DNA of 64,000 bases from Pseudarthrobacter phenanthrenivorans (GTDB lineage Bacteria > Actinomycetota > Actinomycetes > Actinomycetales > Micrococcaceae). The notes under the pieces are model-generated. The model was not told where the DNA came from and did not search any database. It worked only from the letters and a program-made list of their open reading frames with translations. The DNA lies in NCBI RefSeq assembly GCF_000813845.1, contig NZ_JWTB01000007.1, positions 169,394 to 233,393 on the forward strand. The letters run 5' to 3'. Below are positions 45,849 to 54,910 of this stretch, piece by piece; within the stretch, counting starts at the first letter, position 1, and every line of letters starts with the position of its first letter. The translations under genes and the position numbers were made by a program.

Positions 45849-46882
45849 CCACACAGGACACAACCCGCATCACCGGAACCGGGGACTCAACTGATTCCCC
45901 GGTGATCCGGCGCGACGACCCGCTCGGCAGCATCCGGGCCATGGCGCAGGCCCACAACAACTGGGGACGCTGGGGCCAGGACGATGTCCTGGGCACGCTG
46001 AACTTCATCGACAACGCGAAACGCGTCGAAGCGGCGGCGCTGGTCAGAACCGGCGAGGCGTTCTCGCTGTCCCAGCCCTTCGACACCAACGGTCCGCAAA
46101 AGGGGTGGCGCCGGCGCACCAACCCGGTCCACACCATGACGGACACCGGCGTGGACGCCGAACGCGGCAACCAGGGCTTCCCGCATGGCTTCGGTGGGGC
46201 GGACGACGTAATCGCCATGCCCCTGCAGTGCTCCACGCAGTGGGACGGGCTGGGACACATCTTCGACCAGGGCAAGGCCTGGAACGGCCGCGCCGCCGGG
46301 GATGTGGTCAGCTCCGAGGGTGATCTGGTCACCGGCATCGAAACGGCTGCGGCCAAGATCGTTACCCGGGGCGTCCTGCTCGACGTCGGACGTGCGCTCG
46401 GACCGGAGCTGGGACGGGACGACGGCGAACTGCCGGACGGATTCGCCATCACCCCCGAACACCTGCAACGGACCATCGCACTCCAGGGCCCCAGTTCCGA
46501 AGTGCGGCGCGGGGACATCGTGGTGATCCGCACCGGCCAGTACAGCCGGGTCCGCCGCGACGGCTGGGGCGACTACGCAGGCGGAGCGGCCCCGGGGCTG
46601 TCGTTCAGCGCGGCGCCGTGGCTGCACCGCAGCGAAATCGCCGGCATCGCCACGGACACCTGGGGCTTCGAAGTCCGGCCGAATGAGTTCGACGGCGCCT
46701 TCCAGCCCCTCCACCAGATCGCCATCCCCAACCTTGGCCTGTTCCTGGGCGAGATGTGGGACCCGGACGGACTGGCGGAGGCATGCGCCGCGGACGGCAG
46801 CTACGACTTCCTGCTCACGGCCGCGCCCCTCCCCATCACCGGGGCCGTGGGATCACCGGTCAACCCGATCGCCGTCAGGTAA
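45845..46882 (+). CDS. Cyclase-family (kynurenine formamidase-like) metal hydrolase
   Basis: 345 residues from GTG 45845. The cyclase fold (PF04199 type) is indicated by NNWGRWGQDDVLGTLNFI, the metal segment QWDGLGHIFDQG and the LLDV/GDIVVIRTGQ strands. In aromatic operons such enzymes hydrolyse ring-cleavage intermediates or lactones and amides. The first motif is the longer QWDGLGH variant rather than H-x-G-T-H-x-D. Exact reaction unknown. Confidence 0.82.
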   Translation: MTTQDTTRITGTGDSTDSPVIRRDDPLGSIRAMAQAHNNWGRWGQDDVLGTLNFIDNAKRVEAAALVRTGEAFSLSQPFDTNGPQKGWRRRTNPVHTMTDTGVDAERGNQGFPHGFGGADDVIAMPLQCSTQWDGLGHIFDQGKAWNGRAAGDVVSSEGDLVTGIETAAAKIVTRGVLLDVGRALGPELGRDDGELPDGFAITPEHLQRTIALQGPSSEVRRGDIVVIRTGQYSRVRRDGWGDYAGGAAPGLSFSAAPWLHRSEIAGIATDTWGFEVRPNEFDGAFQPLHQIAIPNLGLFLGEMWDPDGLAEACAADGSYDFLLTAAPLPITGAVGSPVNPIAVR

Positions 46883-46933
46883 TTTTTTCCCTTAGACAAC
46901 AGCAGAACCGCCGTCAATACAAAGGAGTCAGCG

Positions 46934-48058
46934 ATGGCAGCAGTACAGAACGTCGGAATCGTGGGGGCGGGAGCCGCGGGACTGGCCGCCGCCATCCTCC
47001 TGGCCGACGCCGGAGTCCAGGTGGAAGTCCTGGAAAAGGCAACCGAACCTCAGACCCTGGGATCCGGAATCACCCTGCAGGGGAACGCCCTGCGGGTCCT
47101 TCGCCAGCTCGGTGTCTGGGACCAGGTGGCAGCCAAAGGCTACGGCTTCAGCACGCTGGGCCTGCGCGCCCCCGACCCCAACGGCACGGTCATCGCGGTC
47201 CTGGAGGACATCCGCACCGGCGGCGACGACCTTCCCGCCACCATGGGCATGTACCGGCCTGACCTGACCGCCATCCTCCGGGAACGGGCCGAACAGGCGG
47301 GAGCCCGGATCAGCTACGGGAAGACCGTCACGGGTATAACAGACGACGGCGGGTCCGTCACCGTCAGCACGGCCGACGGCGGCACCGCGACCTATGACCT
47401 CCTGATCGGCGCCGACGGCCTGCACTCCGCTGTCCGCAAGGCCATCGGCATCGACGTGGAACCCCGGCCCACGGGCATGGGTATCTGGCGGGCCTTCGTG
47501 GAGCGCCCGGAAGAAGTGGTCCGCACCGACCTCACCTACGGCGGCCCCTGCTTCATTGCCGGGTACTGCCCCACCGGCCCCGACACCATCTACGCCTACC
47601 TGGTGGAAAAGGCGCAGGAGCGCAAACACGAGGACGGGCCACGCATCATGGCCGGGCTCGCCGCGGCTTACGGCGGCCCGTGGAAGGACATCCGGGAAAA
47701 CCTGGACCACAGCGCGCGCATCAACTACACGTGGTTCACCACCCACCTGGTGGATGGCCCCTGGAACCGGGGACGCACGGTCATCATCGGCGACGCCGCC
47801 CACAGCTGCCCGCCCACGGTGGCCCAAGGCGCCGCCATGGCACTGGAGGACGCAGCCGTACTGGCCGAACTCCTGGTCGAGGCCGACGACGTCACCGAAA
47901 CCCTGTTCAAGGAATTCACCGACCGCCGGCTGGACCGGGCCAAGGCAGTGGTCAATGCCTCCGTCCAGCTGGGCCAGTGGATGCTCGACGGCGTCCGGGA
48001 CGCCGACGTGCCCGGTCTGATGCACGGCCTCTCCGTCATGCTGAAGGAACCCGCATGA
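46934..48058 (+). CDS. Group A FAD-dependent aromatic monooxygenase
   Basis: 374 residues. FAD motifs: GIVGAGAAGLAAA (GxGxxG), GADGLHSAVR (DG motif) and VIIGDAAHSCPP followed by GAAMALEDA (GD motif). It probably hydroxylates the aromatic substrate to give the catechol for the dioxygenase, resembling 3-hydroxybenzoate 6-hydroxylase or salicylate hydroxylase types. Preceded by AAAGGAGTCAGCG. The stop overlaps the next ATG (ATGA). Confidence 0.88.
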   Translation: MAAVQNVGIVGAGAAGLAAAILLADAGVQVEVLEKATEPQTLGSGITLQGNALRVLRQLGVWDQVAAKGYGFSTLGLRAPDPNGTVIAVLEDIRTGGDDLPATMGMYRPDLTAILRERAEQAGARISYGKTVTGITDDGGSVTVSTADGGTATYDLLIGADGLHSAVRKAIGIDVEPRPTGMGIWRAFVERPEEVVRTDLTYGGPCFIAGYCPTGPDTIYAYLVEKAQERKHEDGPRIMAGLAAAYGGPWKDIRENLDHSARINYTWFTTHLVDGPWNRGRTVIIGDAAHSCPPTVAQGAAMALEDAAVLAELLVEADDVTETLFKEFTDRRLDRAKAVVNASVQLGQWMLDGVRDADVPGLMHGLSVMLKEPA

Positions 48059-49128
48059 GCCCCCGCCCGGCTGACAACCCGGTCCTGGACGTCCACGCCC
48101 ACATCCTGCTCCCGGCCCTGCAGCAGCTCGTGGCCGACGCGGACCCCGAGGGCTTCGCCGCGCTGCAGGCCATGGAAGTGCGCCGCAATGGGCCCGAGTC
48201 CATGGCCGCCTCGGGGAAGATGATCAAGGAACGCTGGCCGCAGCTGACGGACCTGCACCGCCGGCTGGCAGATATGGACGCGCAGGGCGTGGATGTGCAG
48301 CTGGTCTCGCCTTCGCCGTCGCATTTCTACTACTTTGCCGGCGACGAGCTGGCCCTGCAGGTGGCGCAGCAGGCCAACCAGGCAGTACGGGAGTTCATGG
48401 ACCGCGCGCCGGAACGGTTGAACGGCCTGGGCCTGGTTCCGCTCCAGCACCCGCACCTGATGGTGCAGGCTTTGGAGCACGCGGTGCTGGAGTGCGGACT
48501 GCTGGGCGTGGAAATCGGTTCCTACGCCGCCACTCCCGGCGACCCGGACCGCAGCACGGTGGAGCTTTCGGACCCCCGGCTGGAACCGTTCTGGGGCCGG
48601 GCCGAAGAGCTCGGGGCGCTGGTGTTCCTGCATCCTTTCGGCTGCTCGCTGGATGAACGGCTGGACCGCTTCTACCTGGCCAACACCGTGTCCCAGCCCG
48701 CCGAAAACGCCGTGGCCCTGTCGCACCTCATCTTCAGCGGTGTCCTGGACCGCCACCCGGCCCTGAAGGTCGTGGCTGCCCATGGCGGTGGCTACCTCCC
48801 CACCACGCTGGGCCGCTCGGACCACGCCTGGAAGGTACGGCCCGAGGCACATGGCTGCGCCCAGCCGCCGTCGTCCTACCTGCAAAAGCTGTACTTCGAC
48901 TCCCTGGTGCACAGCCCGGCAGAACTGCGGGCGCTCGTGGCGGCCGCCGGGCCGGAGCAGGTGCTGCTCGGCTCGGACTACCCGTTCGACATGGGCTCCG
49001 ACCTTCCCGTGGACGAGGTCCAGGCAGCCGGACTTCCGGCCGGCGACGAGGCCCGCGTCCTTGGCGGCAACGCCCGGAGGCTGGGAATCACCGCAGCTGC
49101 CGCCCTCACCACCCGACCTACCGCTTAA
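48055..49128 (+). CDS. Amidohydrolase-2 family decarboxylase/hydrolase
   Basis: 357 residues from ATG 48055, coupled by ATGA to the monooxygenase. Metal sites: DVHAHIL (H-x-H), VFLHPFG, AAHGGGYLP and GSDYPFDMG with the catalytic Asp. This is the ACMSD / gamma-resorcylate decarboxylase-like group, many of which remove a carboxylate from an aromatic or ring-cleavage acid. Its place suggests decarboxylation of a carboxylated catechol or of a muconic semialdehyde; not resolvable. Confidence 0.85.
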   Translation: MSPRPADNPVLDVHAHILLPALQQLVADADPEGFAALQAMEVRRNGPESMAASGKMIKERWPQLTDLHRRLADMDAQGVDVQLVSPSPSHFYYFAGDELALQVAQQANQAVREFMDRAPERLNGLGLVPLQHPHLMVQALEHAVLECGLLGVEIGSYAATPGDPDRSTVELSDPRLEPFWGRAEELGALVFLHPFGCSLDERLDRFYLANTVSQPAENAVALSHLIFSGVLDRHPALKVVAAHGGGYLPTTLGRSDHAWKVRPEAHGCAQPPSSYLQKLYFDSLVHSPAELRALVAAAGPEQVLLGSDYPFDMGSDLPVDEVQAAGLPAGDEARVLGGNARRLGITAAAALTTRPTA

Positions 49129-49139
49129 GGAGGCTCCGA

Positions 49140-50138
49140 ATGGTCAAGATTGCACGCTGGAATGACGACGGCGGGACGCAGTCCGGCTTTGTGGACGGCG
49201 GCGCTTGTTTCGCCCTCCCCCAGGGACAGGACGTGCAGACACTGCTGGACGCCGGACTTGAGGAGACGCTGGCCACCGCCCGGCGGGTCATCGGGTCCGG
49301 TCCGGCGGTCCGGCTCGCGGACGTGCAGCTGCTCGCCCCGCTGGTGCCCGCCACGATCCGGGACTTCGTGGCGTTCGAGGAGCACGTGGAGGGCGTCCGG
49401 AAGAGCATCGACGGCGTAGCCGGCGTGGTGCCGGAATGGTATGAGGCACCCACGTTCTACTTCACCAACCCGCACACGGTGACCGGGACCGGCGAGGTGA
49501 TCGGCATTCCGGCAGGCTGCACGGACCTGGACTTCGAGACCGAGGTGGCCGCCGTCGTCGGACGCGTCCCCGGCAGCGACGGCAGCAACCTGACGGCGGA
49601 AGAGGCCCACAGGCATATCTTCGGCTACACCATCCTCAACGATTGGTCCGCCCGGGACCTGCAGCGCCGCGAGATGAAAGTCAGCCTCGGCCCGTGCAAG
49701 GGCAAGGACTTCGCCAACACCCTGGGGCCCTGGATTGTCACGGCGGACGAGTTCGAGGACCGGCACGACGCCGGGGGCTTCCTGCCCATCTCCATGGCGG
49801 TGAAGGTCAACGGCGAGCCGATCGGCCAGGACCTGCTCTCCAACATGGGCTGGCCGTTCGCGGAGCTGGTGGCCTACGCGTCGCAGGATTCGATGGTACG
49901 GCCCGGCGACGTGCTGGGATCCGGCACGTGCGGGAGCGGCTGCCTCGCCGAGCTCTGGGGACGCAACGGCGCACAGACTCCCCCACCCTTGAAGACCGGC
50001 GACGTGGTCCGGATGACCGTGGAAGGCATCGGAACCATCGAGAACACTGTTGGCGCCCGGCGGGAAGCCGTGACCCGGGTGGCAGCCCGGACCCGCCCAC
50101 GCAACCGGACTGTCCAGCCGGCGTCCGCCGGATCCTGA
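49140..50138 (+). CDS. Fumarylacetoacetate-hydrolase-fold protein 2
   Basis: 332 residues (AAGGAGGC before ATG 49140). VPATIRDFVAFEEHV and FYFTNPHTVTGTGE in the N-terminal part, then LDFETEVAAVVGR (metal site), FGYTILNDWSARDLQ and a long FAH C-terminus. Closer to fumarylacetoacetase-like enzymes than FAH 1. Likely the last hydrolysis of the ring-cleavage chain. One base separates its stop from the SDR start. Confidence 0.88.
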   Translation: MVKIARWNDDGGTQSGFVDGGACFALPQGQDVQTLLDAGLEETLATARRVIGSGPAVRLADVQLLAPLVPATIRDFVAFEEHVEGVRKSIDGVAGVVPEWYEAPTFYFTNPHTVTGTGEVIGIPAGCTDLDFETEVAAVVGRVPGSDGSNLTAEEAHRHIFGYTILNDWSARDLQRREMKVSLGPCKGKDFANTLGPWIVTADEFEDRHDAGGFLPISMAVKVNGEPIGQDLLSNMGWPFAELVAYASQDSMVRPGDVLGSGTCGSGCLAELWGRNGAQTPPPLKTGDVVRMTVEGIGTIENTVGARREAVTRVAARTRPRNRTVQPASAGS

Positions 50139-50139
50139 G

Positions 50140-50916
50140 GTGGTTTCCCTCCAGCTCGAAGGCCGTACGGTGGTGGTCACCGGGGCCGGCCAGGGCCAGG
50201 GCGCTGCAGAGGCACGGATGCTGGCCGAAGCCGGGGCGCGGGTGATCGCCACCGACCTCGCCGGCGGCATCCCCGCAGGGCTGGCCGGGGTGGTTCCGGC
50301 CGCGGACGGATGCCTCGTGTACCGGCAGCTTGACGTATCGGATGCCGCGGCGTGGGCGCGCCTTGGGGATTGGATCCGCTCCGAGGGGTGGACCGTCCAT
50401 GGCCTGGTGAACAACGCCGGCATCACCCAGCGCAGCCGCCTGCTGGACGTGTCTCCCGCTGACCTGCATAAGGTCTACGGGGTCAACGTGGCAGGGAGCC
50501 TGCTGGGTATCCAGACCCTGGCACCGCACATGGCCAGGGGTGCCTCGATCGTGAATGTCGGCTCCGTGGCCGGCCTGACGGCCCACTATCCGGTGGCCTA
50601 CACCGCGAGCAAGTGGGCGGTGCGCGGGCTGTCCCAGGTGGCCGCCATGGAACTCGGTCCGCGCGGTATCCGGGTGAACACCGTTCATCCCGGATTCATC
50701 GAAACTCCCATGACGCAGGGAGCCAAGCCGGAGTTCCGGCAGGCCACGCTGGCCGAAACCCCGCTCGGGCGCACCGGCAGCGTGGAGGAGGTGGCCGGTG
50801 TCGTGCTCTTCCTCCTCAGTCCGCTGTCCTCTTTCGTGACGGGCGCAGAGATCCCGGTGGATGGCGGCCAGTCCGGCCACGGGGGCGCCAAGTCGGTCTC
50901 CGACGCCCTGCGCTGA
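50140..50916 (+). CDS. SDR oxidoreductase in the aromatic operon
   Basis: 258 residues from GTG 50140. TGAGQGQGAAEA (NAD site), VNNAGITQ, Ser in VGSVAGLT and YTASKWAV as catalytic Y-x-x-x-K. It probably interconverts an alcohol and ketone in the substrate or a side chain. Last gene of the operon; it is convergent with another SDR. Confidence 0.88.
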   Translation: MVSLQLEGRTVVVTGAGQGQGAAEARMLAEAGARVIATDLAGGIPAGLAGVVPAADGCLVYRQLDVSDAAAWARLGDWIRSEGWTVHGLVNNAGITQRSRLLDVSPADLHKVYGVNVAGSLLGIQTLAPHMARGASIVNVGSVAGLTAHYPVAYTASKWAVRGLSQVAAMELGPRGIRVNTVHPGFIETPMTQGAKPEFRQATLAETPLGRTGSVEEVAGVVLFLLSPLSSFVTGAEIPVDGGQSGHGGAKSVSDALR

Positions 50917-50930
50917 AATTCCCTGACCGG

Positions 50931-51713
50931 TCAGCCGGGCAGCACGGCCGACCAGCCGCCGTCGACCATCAGGTTGGCCCCGGTGACGTACGAGGCCTCG
51001 TCCGAGGCGAGGAACAGGGCACAGTTGGCCACTTCCTCCGGCGCACCGATCCTGCCCAGGGGAATGCTTCCGGCAATGGTCCGCATGGGGTGGTCGGGGG
51101 CGAGGAGGTTGCCCTCGGTGGCGGCGGTGCGGATCATCCCGGGGCTGACCGTGTTGACGCGGAGCCCGAATGGCGCACCCTCGGCAGCGAGCTGCCTGGT
51201 CATGGCCACCACCGCGCCCTTGGTGGCGGTGTGGGCCAGCCGCCCGTTGGTCATCGAGCCGGTCACCCCCGCCGTGGAGCCCACCAGGACAATGGCGGCG
51301 TTCGGCGCCGCGATCAGCTGCGGCCAGAAGTACTTCACCGGCAGGAACACCACATCCATCTCGTGCTCCACGTTCCACTTCCAGTCCGCGTACGTGAGGT
51401 GCTCCACCGGCGCGAAGCGCGTGACGGCGGCGTTGGCGTACAGGATGTGCACCTCCCCATGGACGTCCGCGACGTCCTGGGCCCACGACGCCACGGCAGC
51501 CTCATCCGTGAGGTCTACCCGGTTGCTGCTCATCCGGCCACCGGCGGCGGTGACCTGCGCGACCGTGGCGGCAGCGCCGTCGTCGTCCATGTCGCAGCCC
51601 ACCACTACGGCCCCTGCCGCAGCGAACGCGAGCGCGGCGGCCCTGCCCTGGCCGCTGGCCGTCCCGGTGATAACAGCTGTCTTGCCGGCCAGGCGCGGGC
51701 TGGAAACGGGCAT
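50931..51713 (-). CDS. SDR-family protein lacking the catalytic Tyr
   Basis: 260 residues. TGTASGQGRAAA and the GTASGQG variant of the NAD site, ANAAVTR instead of NNAG, Ser in VGSTAGVT, but the Y-x-x-x-K site reads HTATK, with His in place of Tyr. It may use another residue, have altered chemistry or be non-catalytic. Upstream (51791-51823) are GATA-type half sites that resemble the candidate LysR operators. Convergent with the aromatic operon. Confidence 0.83.
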   Translation of the reverse strand: MPVSSPRLAGKTAVITGTASGQGRAAALAFAAAGAVVVGCDMDDDGAAATVAQVTAAGGRMSSNRVDLTDEAAVASWAQDVADVHGEVHILYANAAVTRFAPVEHLTYADWKWNVEHEMDVVFLPVKYFWPQLIAAPNAAIVLVGSTAGVTGSMTNGRLAHTATKGAVVAMTRQLAAEGAPFGLRVNTVSPGMIRTAATEGNLLAPDHPMRTIAGSIPLGRIGAPEEVANCALFLASDEASYVTGANLMVDGGWSAVLPG

Positions 51714-51836
51714 GGAAAATCCTTCCGGACGTGTGTTTCTCGACTTTCGCAGGGGTGGACCGGAAGGGGAACAGCGTTTTAGGACTAGGTGGTATCTGCC
51801 GCGCGGATAGTCCCTCAGATAGTCAGGGCTACGGGC

Positions 51837-52400
51837 TCAGCCGTTTTCCGCGGCAGTGCCGTTGGCAGGTGCCGCGGCGTCTGCGGCGAGGGCCTTGCGC
51901 CGGCGGGATACCTGGATTGCGATGGCGGTGGGGATCACGGCCAAAGCGGTAATGCGCATCCAGGGCCGGTCCAGGACGTGGCCGCTGAGCGCATCCAGGG
52001 AGTATGGTCCGGAGCCGCCGATGGTGAAGGCGGCGGCGGCCAGGCCCAGCACGGCCGGATACTCGAGGCCGCCCTCCTGGGCGAAGAAACCGTTGGGGGC
52101 ATGGACGCTTGCCGCCACGCCCATGGTGGTTGCAGCAGCGGCGCCGGCGGCTGGCGTCGCCAGACCCAGGGCCAAGGCAAGCCCGGCTCCCGCTTCACCT
52201 ACGCCCGCGAGGACGGCGCTTGTCTTGGCGGGGCGGAACCCCATGGCGTGCATGCCCTTACTGGTGCCTTCGACGCCTCCCCCGCCGAACCAGCCGAAGA
52301 GTTTTTGGGATCCGTGGGCCACGAGCACTCCTCCCAGAGCCACCCTGAACAGGGTTTGCGCCGCTGCCGCCGCCCCAGGGCTGGTGGTTCCATTGCTCAT
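51837..52400 (-). CDS. DoxX-family membrane protein
   Basis: 187 residues from ATG 52400 (AAGGAGGACTGTT); the frame extends 26 codons upstream without support. LFRVALGGVLVAHGSQKLFGWFGG is the DoxX N-terminal signature; four hydrophobic helices. DoxX proteins are quinone-related or redox membrane proteins of poorly defined role. Lies between SDR and LysR genes. Confidence 0.82.
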   Translation of the reverse strand: MSNGTTSPGAAAAAQTLFRVALGGVLVAHGSQKLFGWFGGGGVEGTSKGMHAMGFRPAKTSAVLAGVGEAGAGLALALGLATPAAGAAAATTMGVAASVHAPNGFFAQEGGLEYPAVLGLAAAAFTIGGSGPYSLDALSGHVLDRPWMRITALAVIPTAIAIQVSRRRKALAADAAAPANGTAAENG

Positions 52401-52500
52401 AACAGTCCTCCTTGGTTGGTTGAGTCGCTGCACGGCTCGGGTCAGCAAGAGTCTACGACCGGGCAACGACACCGTCACGGGCGCCGAACAAGCCTCGGGC

Positions 52501-53463
52501 CTACGGGCTGACTGCCTCGTGGATAGCCACCGGATGGGTGCTCACGGGGAAGAGCTCGTGGAGCCGGGCGCAGGAGCGCTGGACCACGGACCGGAGCCAT
52601 ACGCTTGCCGGATCTTCCGCCTGGGAGGGGTGCCAGTACATGGCCTCCACCAGGGACGCCTCGGTCCCGCCGGAGAATTCCAGCACCGCAATGTCCGCAC
52701 CCCGCTGGGCCCGGGCCGCCAGCATCCCCGGCACCAGCGCCACAAGGTCCGTCCCCTCCACCAGCAGCGGCAGGGACAGGAAGCCGGCCACCACGGCAGC
52801 CACCCGGCGCTTGATGCCGCGTGCCTCGAACAGTTTGTCAGCGGGGGTGCTGATGCCCTCGCCGAAATAGCCGACGGCGTGCGGAACGCTTGCGAGGTCC
52901 GCCAGGGTCAGCCGGGGCTGCTGGAGCAGCGGGTTGCCGGCGTCGGCAACGGCCATGAAGCTGTCCCGGAACAACTGCCTGCTGGCGCCCTGCATCTGGT
53001 AGCCCGTGGGGCCCACCAGCAGGTCGATCTTCGAGTAGTCGGCCATCTGACCCTGAATACCGGATTTTGCCGTAGGGACGAAGTCCACGGATACGCCGGG
53101 GGCTTCGTCCCGCAGGATGCCCCGCAGCGGGCCGACGATCAGCGCGGCTGCGTAGTCGGAGGCTGCGATGACGAACTCCCGTTCGCTGGTGGCCGGGTCG
53201 AAACCGGACCGCACACGGGTGGCGCGCTGGATGTGGAGCATGGCTTCGTCCACCAGCGGGACCAGGGACTGGGCGAAGGGGGTGAGGTCATAGGTGCGGC
53301 CGTTGCGGACCAGGAGTTCGTCGTCGAAATGGCGCCTGAGCCTCGCCATCGCCGCGCTCGTGGCCGGCTGGCTGAGCTGCAGCCGCTCCGCCGCCCGGGA
53401 GATGTTGCGCAGTTCCAGCAGGACCTGCAGGTGGGGCAGCAGGTTCAGGTCCAGGTTCTTCAT
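52501..53463 (-). CDS. LysR-family regulator, NahR/NodD-like
   Basis: 320 residues from ATG 53463 (a GTG two codons upstream is also possible). N-terminal HTH with LDLNLLPHLQVLLELRNISR and AERLQLSQPATSAAM, a pattern typical of the NodD/NahR/LinR group that controls aromatic catabolism; effector-binding domain follows. Genes around it are the aromatic operon, an MFS carrier and a glycoside oxidase, and both the operon and the carrier have the GGATA-N5-TATC element. It is the likely regulator of all of these. Confidence 0.85.
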   Translation of the reverse strand: MKNLDLNLLPHLQVLLELRNISRAAERLQLSQPATSAAMARLRRHFDDELLVRNGRTYDLTPFAQSLVPLVDEAMLHIQRATRVRSGFDPATSEREFVIAASDYAAALIVGPLRGILRDEAPGVSVDFVPTAKSGIQGQMADYSKIDLLVGPTGYQMQGASRQLFRDSFMAVADAGNPLLQQPRLTLADLASVPHAVGYFGEGISTPADKLFEARGIKRRVAAVVAGFLSLPLLVEGTDLVALVPGMLAARAQRGADIAVLEFSGGTEASLVEAMYWHPSQAEDPASVWLRSVVQRSCARLHELFPVSTHPVAIHEAVSP

Positions 53464-53511
53464 ACCCACAGGTTAGCCGTGCCCGCGGTGCCGTCTTCCA
53501 GTGCAGTAGGG

Positions 53512-54729
53512 CTAAGGGTTGACGGGGACTGCCCGCGGTCCCCGGACCAGGACGGCGAGGAGGGCCACCGTGCATGCGATTCCCAGGGCGCCCAGGGCGA
53601 ACCCGAGGCCGCCCAGCGCCGCTGCAGCCGCGCCGAGGACGATGGGAGTCAGGAACTGGCCGATGAACAGGGTTCCGGTCCAGATGCCGGTGCCGCGGCC
53701 GCGCTGCTGGTATTCGAGTCCGTTGACGGCCCAGGTCAGGAGGGTGGGCAGCAGGACACCGGTTCCCGCACTGACAATGACAGCACCGGCAATCGCCAGC
53801 GGAACATTCCCTGCAACGGAGACGAGCGAAAGTCCCACGGCGGCCAGTCCGAACGCGAGCGCCAGCAGGTTCTTCGTGCCCAGCTTCGCCAGGAAGCGGA
53901 AAGAGATGGCGCCTGCTGCCGTGGCCAGGGATGCGATGGCCGCGGCGAGGCCGATGAGTGCCGCGTCGGCAACGCCGAGGCTGGTGATGACGTACGGCAG
54001 GTGCACGATGAGGGCGTAAAACACTATCCCGCCGAACAGCGTCACTGCGGCCGGGGCGCCGATCTGCCGCCAGGGCACTGGCGTGCGGACAGGCTCCGTG
54101 CGCTGGCTCTTTGCCGGTTCCCACAGTTTGAAGATCATGGGGATAACGATCACGGCACTGGCCGCGTATAGCCAGAACGGCGTCCGCCAGCTGATGCTGC
54201 CCAGGGCACCGCCGAGCGCGAAGAACGCTGTGGCGGCGAGCGCGCTGACCATGGTTTGCAGGCCCAGGTATTTGTTCCGCTGTTCGCCCTGGTAGTAGTC
54301 CGTGAGGAGGGTGGTGCAGCAGGTCATGATGGCGGCTTCCGCGATGCCGACGCCCACGCGTGACACGGCAATGGACTCCAGGCTGGTGAGCCACAGCGGT
54401 GCTGTGCCGAAGGTTGCGTAGGCCAGCATGGCGAAGACCAGGAGCTGCTTGCGCCCCACCCTGTCGGCGACATAGCCGGCCAGTGGGGAGAACAGGGCCA
54501 CGAACAACGCCGGCAGTGTCAGGGTGAGCGGCACCAGGATGGCCACGCCGGGCGTGCCCGCAAACACCTGGCTTAGCGTCGGCAGGATGGGTGCCAGCAG
54601 AACGGCGCCCAGCACCGGCATGCAGCTGCCGGCAACAAGCAGGGCCGCCTGGAACCGCCCGGCCGGACGCGTCACCGCCGGGCCGGGTGTCCCGTTCCCG
54701 GCAGTACCCGCGAGCTGAATATTCTCCAT
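53512..54729 (-). CDS. MFS transporter (12 TM)
   Basis: 405 residues from ATG 54729 (AAGGAAG upstream). Twelve hydrophobic helices, with the motif-A loop GYVADRVGRKQL between helices 2 and 3. Substrate unknown; placed beside LysR and with a candidate operator upstream, it may import the aromatic compound or glycoside used by this locus, or export one. Confidence 0.88.
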   Translation of the reverse strand: MENIQLAGTAGNGTPGPAVTRPAGRFQAALLVAGSCMPVLGAVLLAPILPTLSQVFAGTPGVAILVPLTLTLPALFVALFSPLAGYVADRVGRKQLLVFAMLAYATFGTAPLWLTSLESIAVSRVGVGIAEAAIMTCCTTLLTDYYQGEQRNKYLGLQTMVSALAATAFFALGGALGSISWRTPFWLYAASAVIVIPMIFKLWEPAKSQRTEPVRTPVPWRQIGAPAAVTLFGGIVFYALIVHLPYVITSLGVADAALIGLAAAIASLATAAGAISFRFLAKLGTKNLLALAFGLAAVGLSLVSVAGNVPLAIAGAVIVSAGTGVLLPTLLTWAVNGLEYQQRGRGTGIWTGTLFIGQFLTPIVLGAAAAALGGLGFALGALGIACTVALLAVLVRGPRAVPVNP

Positions 54730-54840
54730 TGAATCTTCCTTAGCCTCTTGATGGTCACGGAGGGGACGGTACCGCCGGGGCACCGAAAGTGACTTCCCTC
54801 ACTGTGACAACACCTGGGCTATCGCGGAATCATGGATTTG

Positions 54841-54855
54841 GGATAGCTGGTATCC
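54841..54855 (-). promoter_or_regulatory. Candidate LysR operator upstream of MFS gene
   Basis: GGATAGCTGGTATCC is a GGATA-N5-TATCC inverted repeat 112 bases upstream of the MFS start and matches the element before the dioxygenase gene (43751). Confidence 0.45.
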
Positions 54856-54910
54856 ACGGGACGGATGTATGCCCAGCTGCAGACCCTGATGTGACGGCTG
54901 ACCGGAAGTG

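Noticed and set aside
43092..45863. A 923-residue open frame on the minus strand across the dioxygenase and FAH genes
   Set aside because: It is antisense to well-conserved genes, has no recognisable motif, and such long shadows are expected in GC-rich codon usage.
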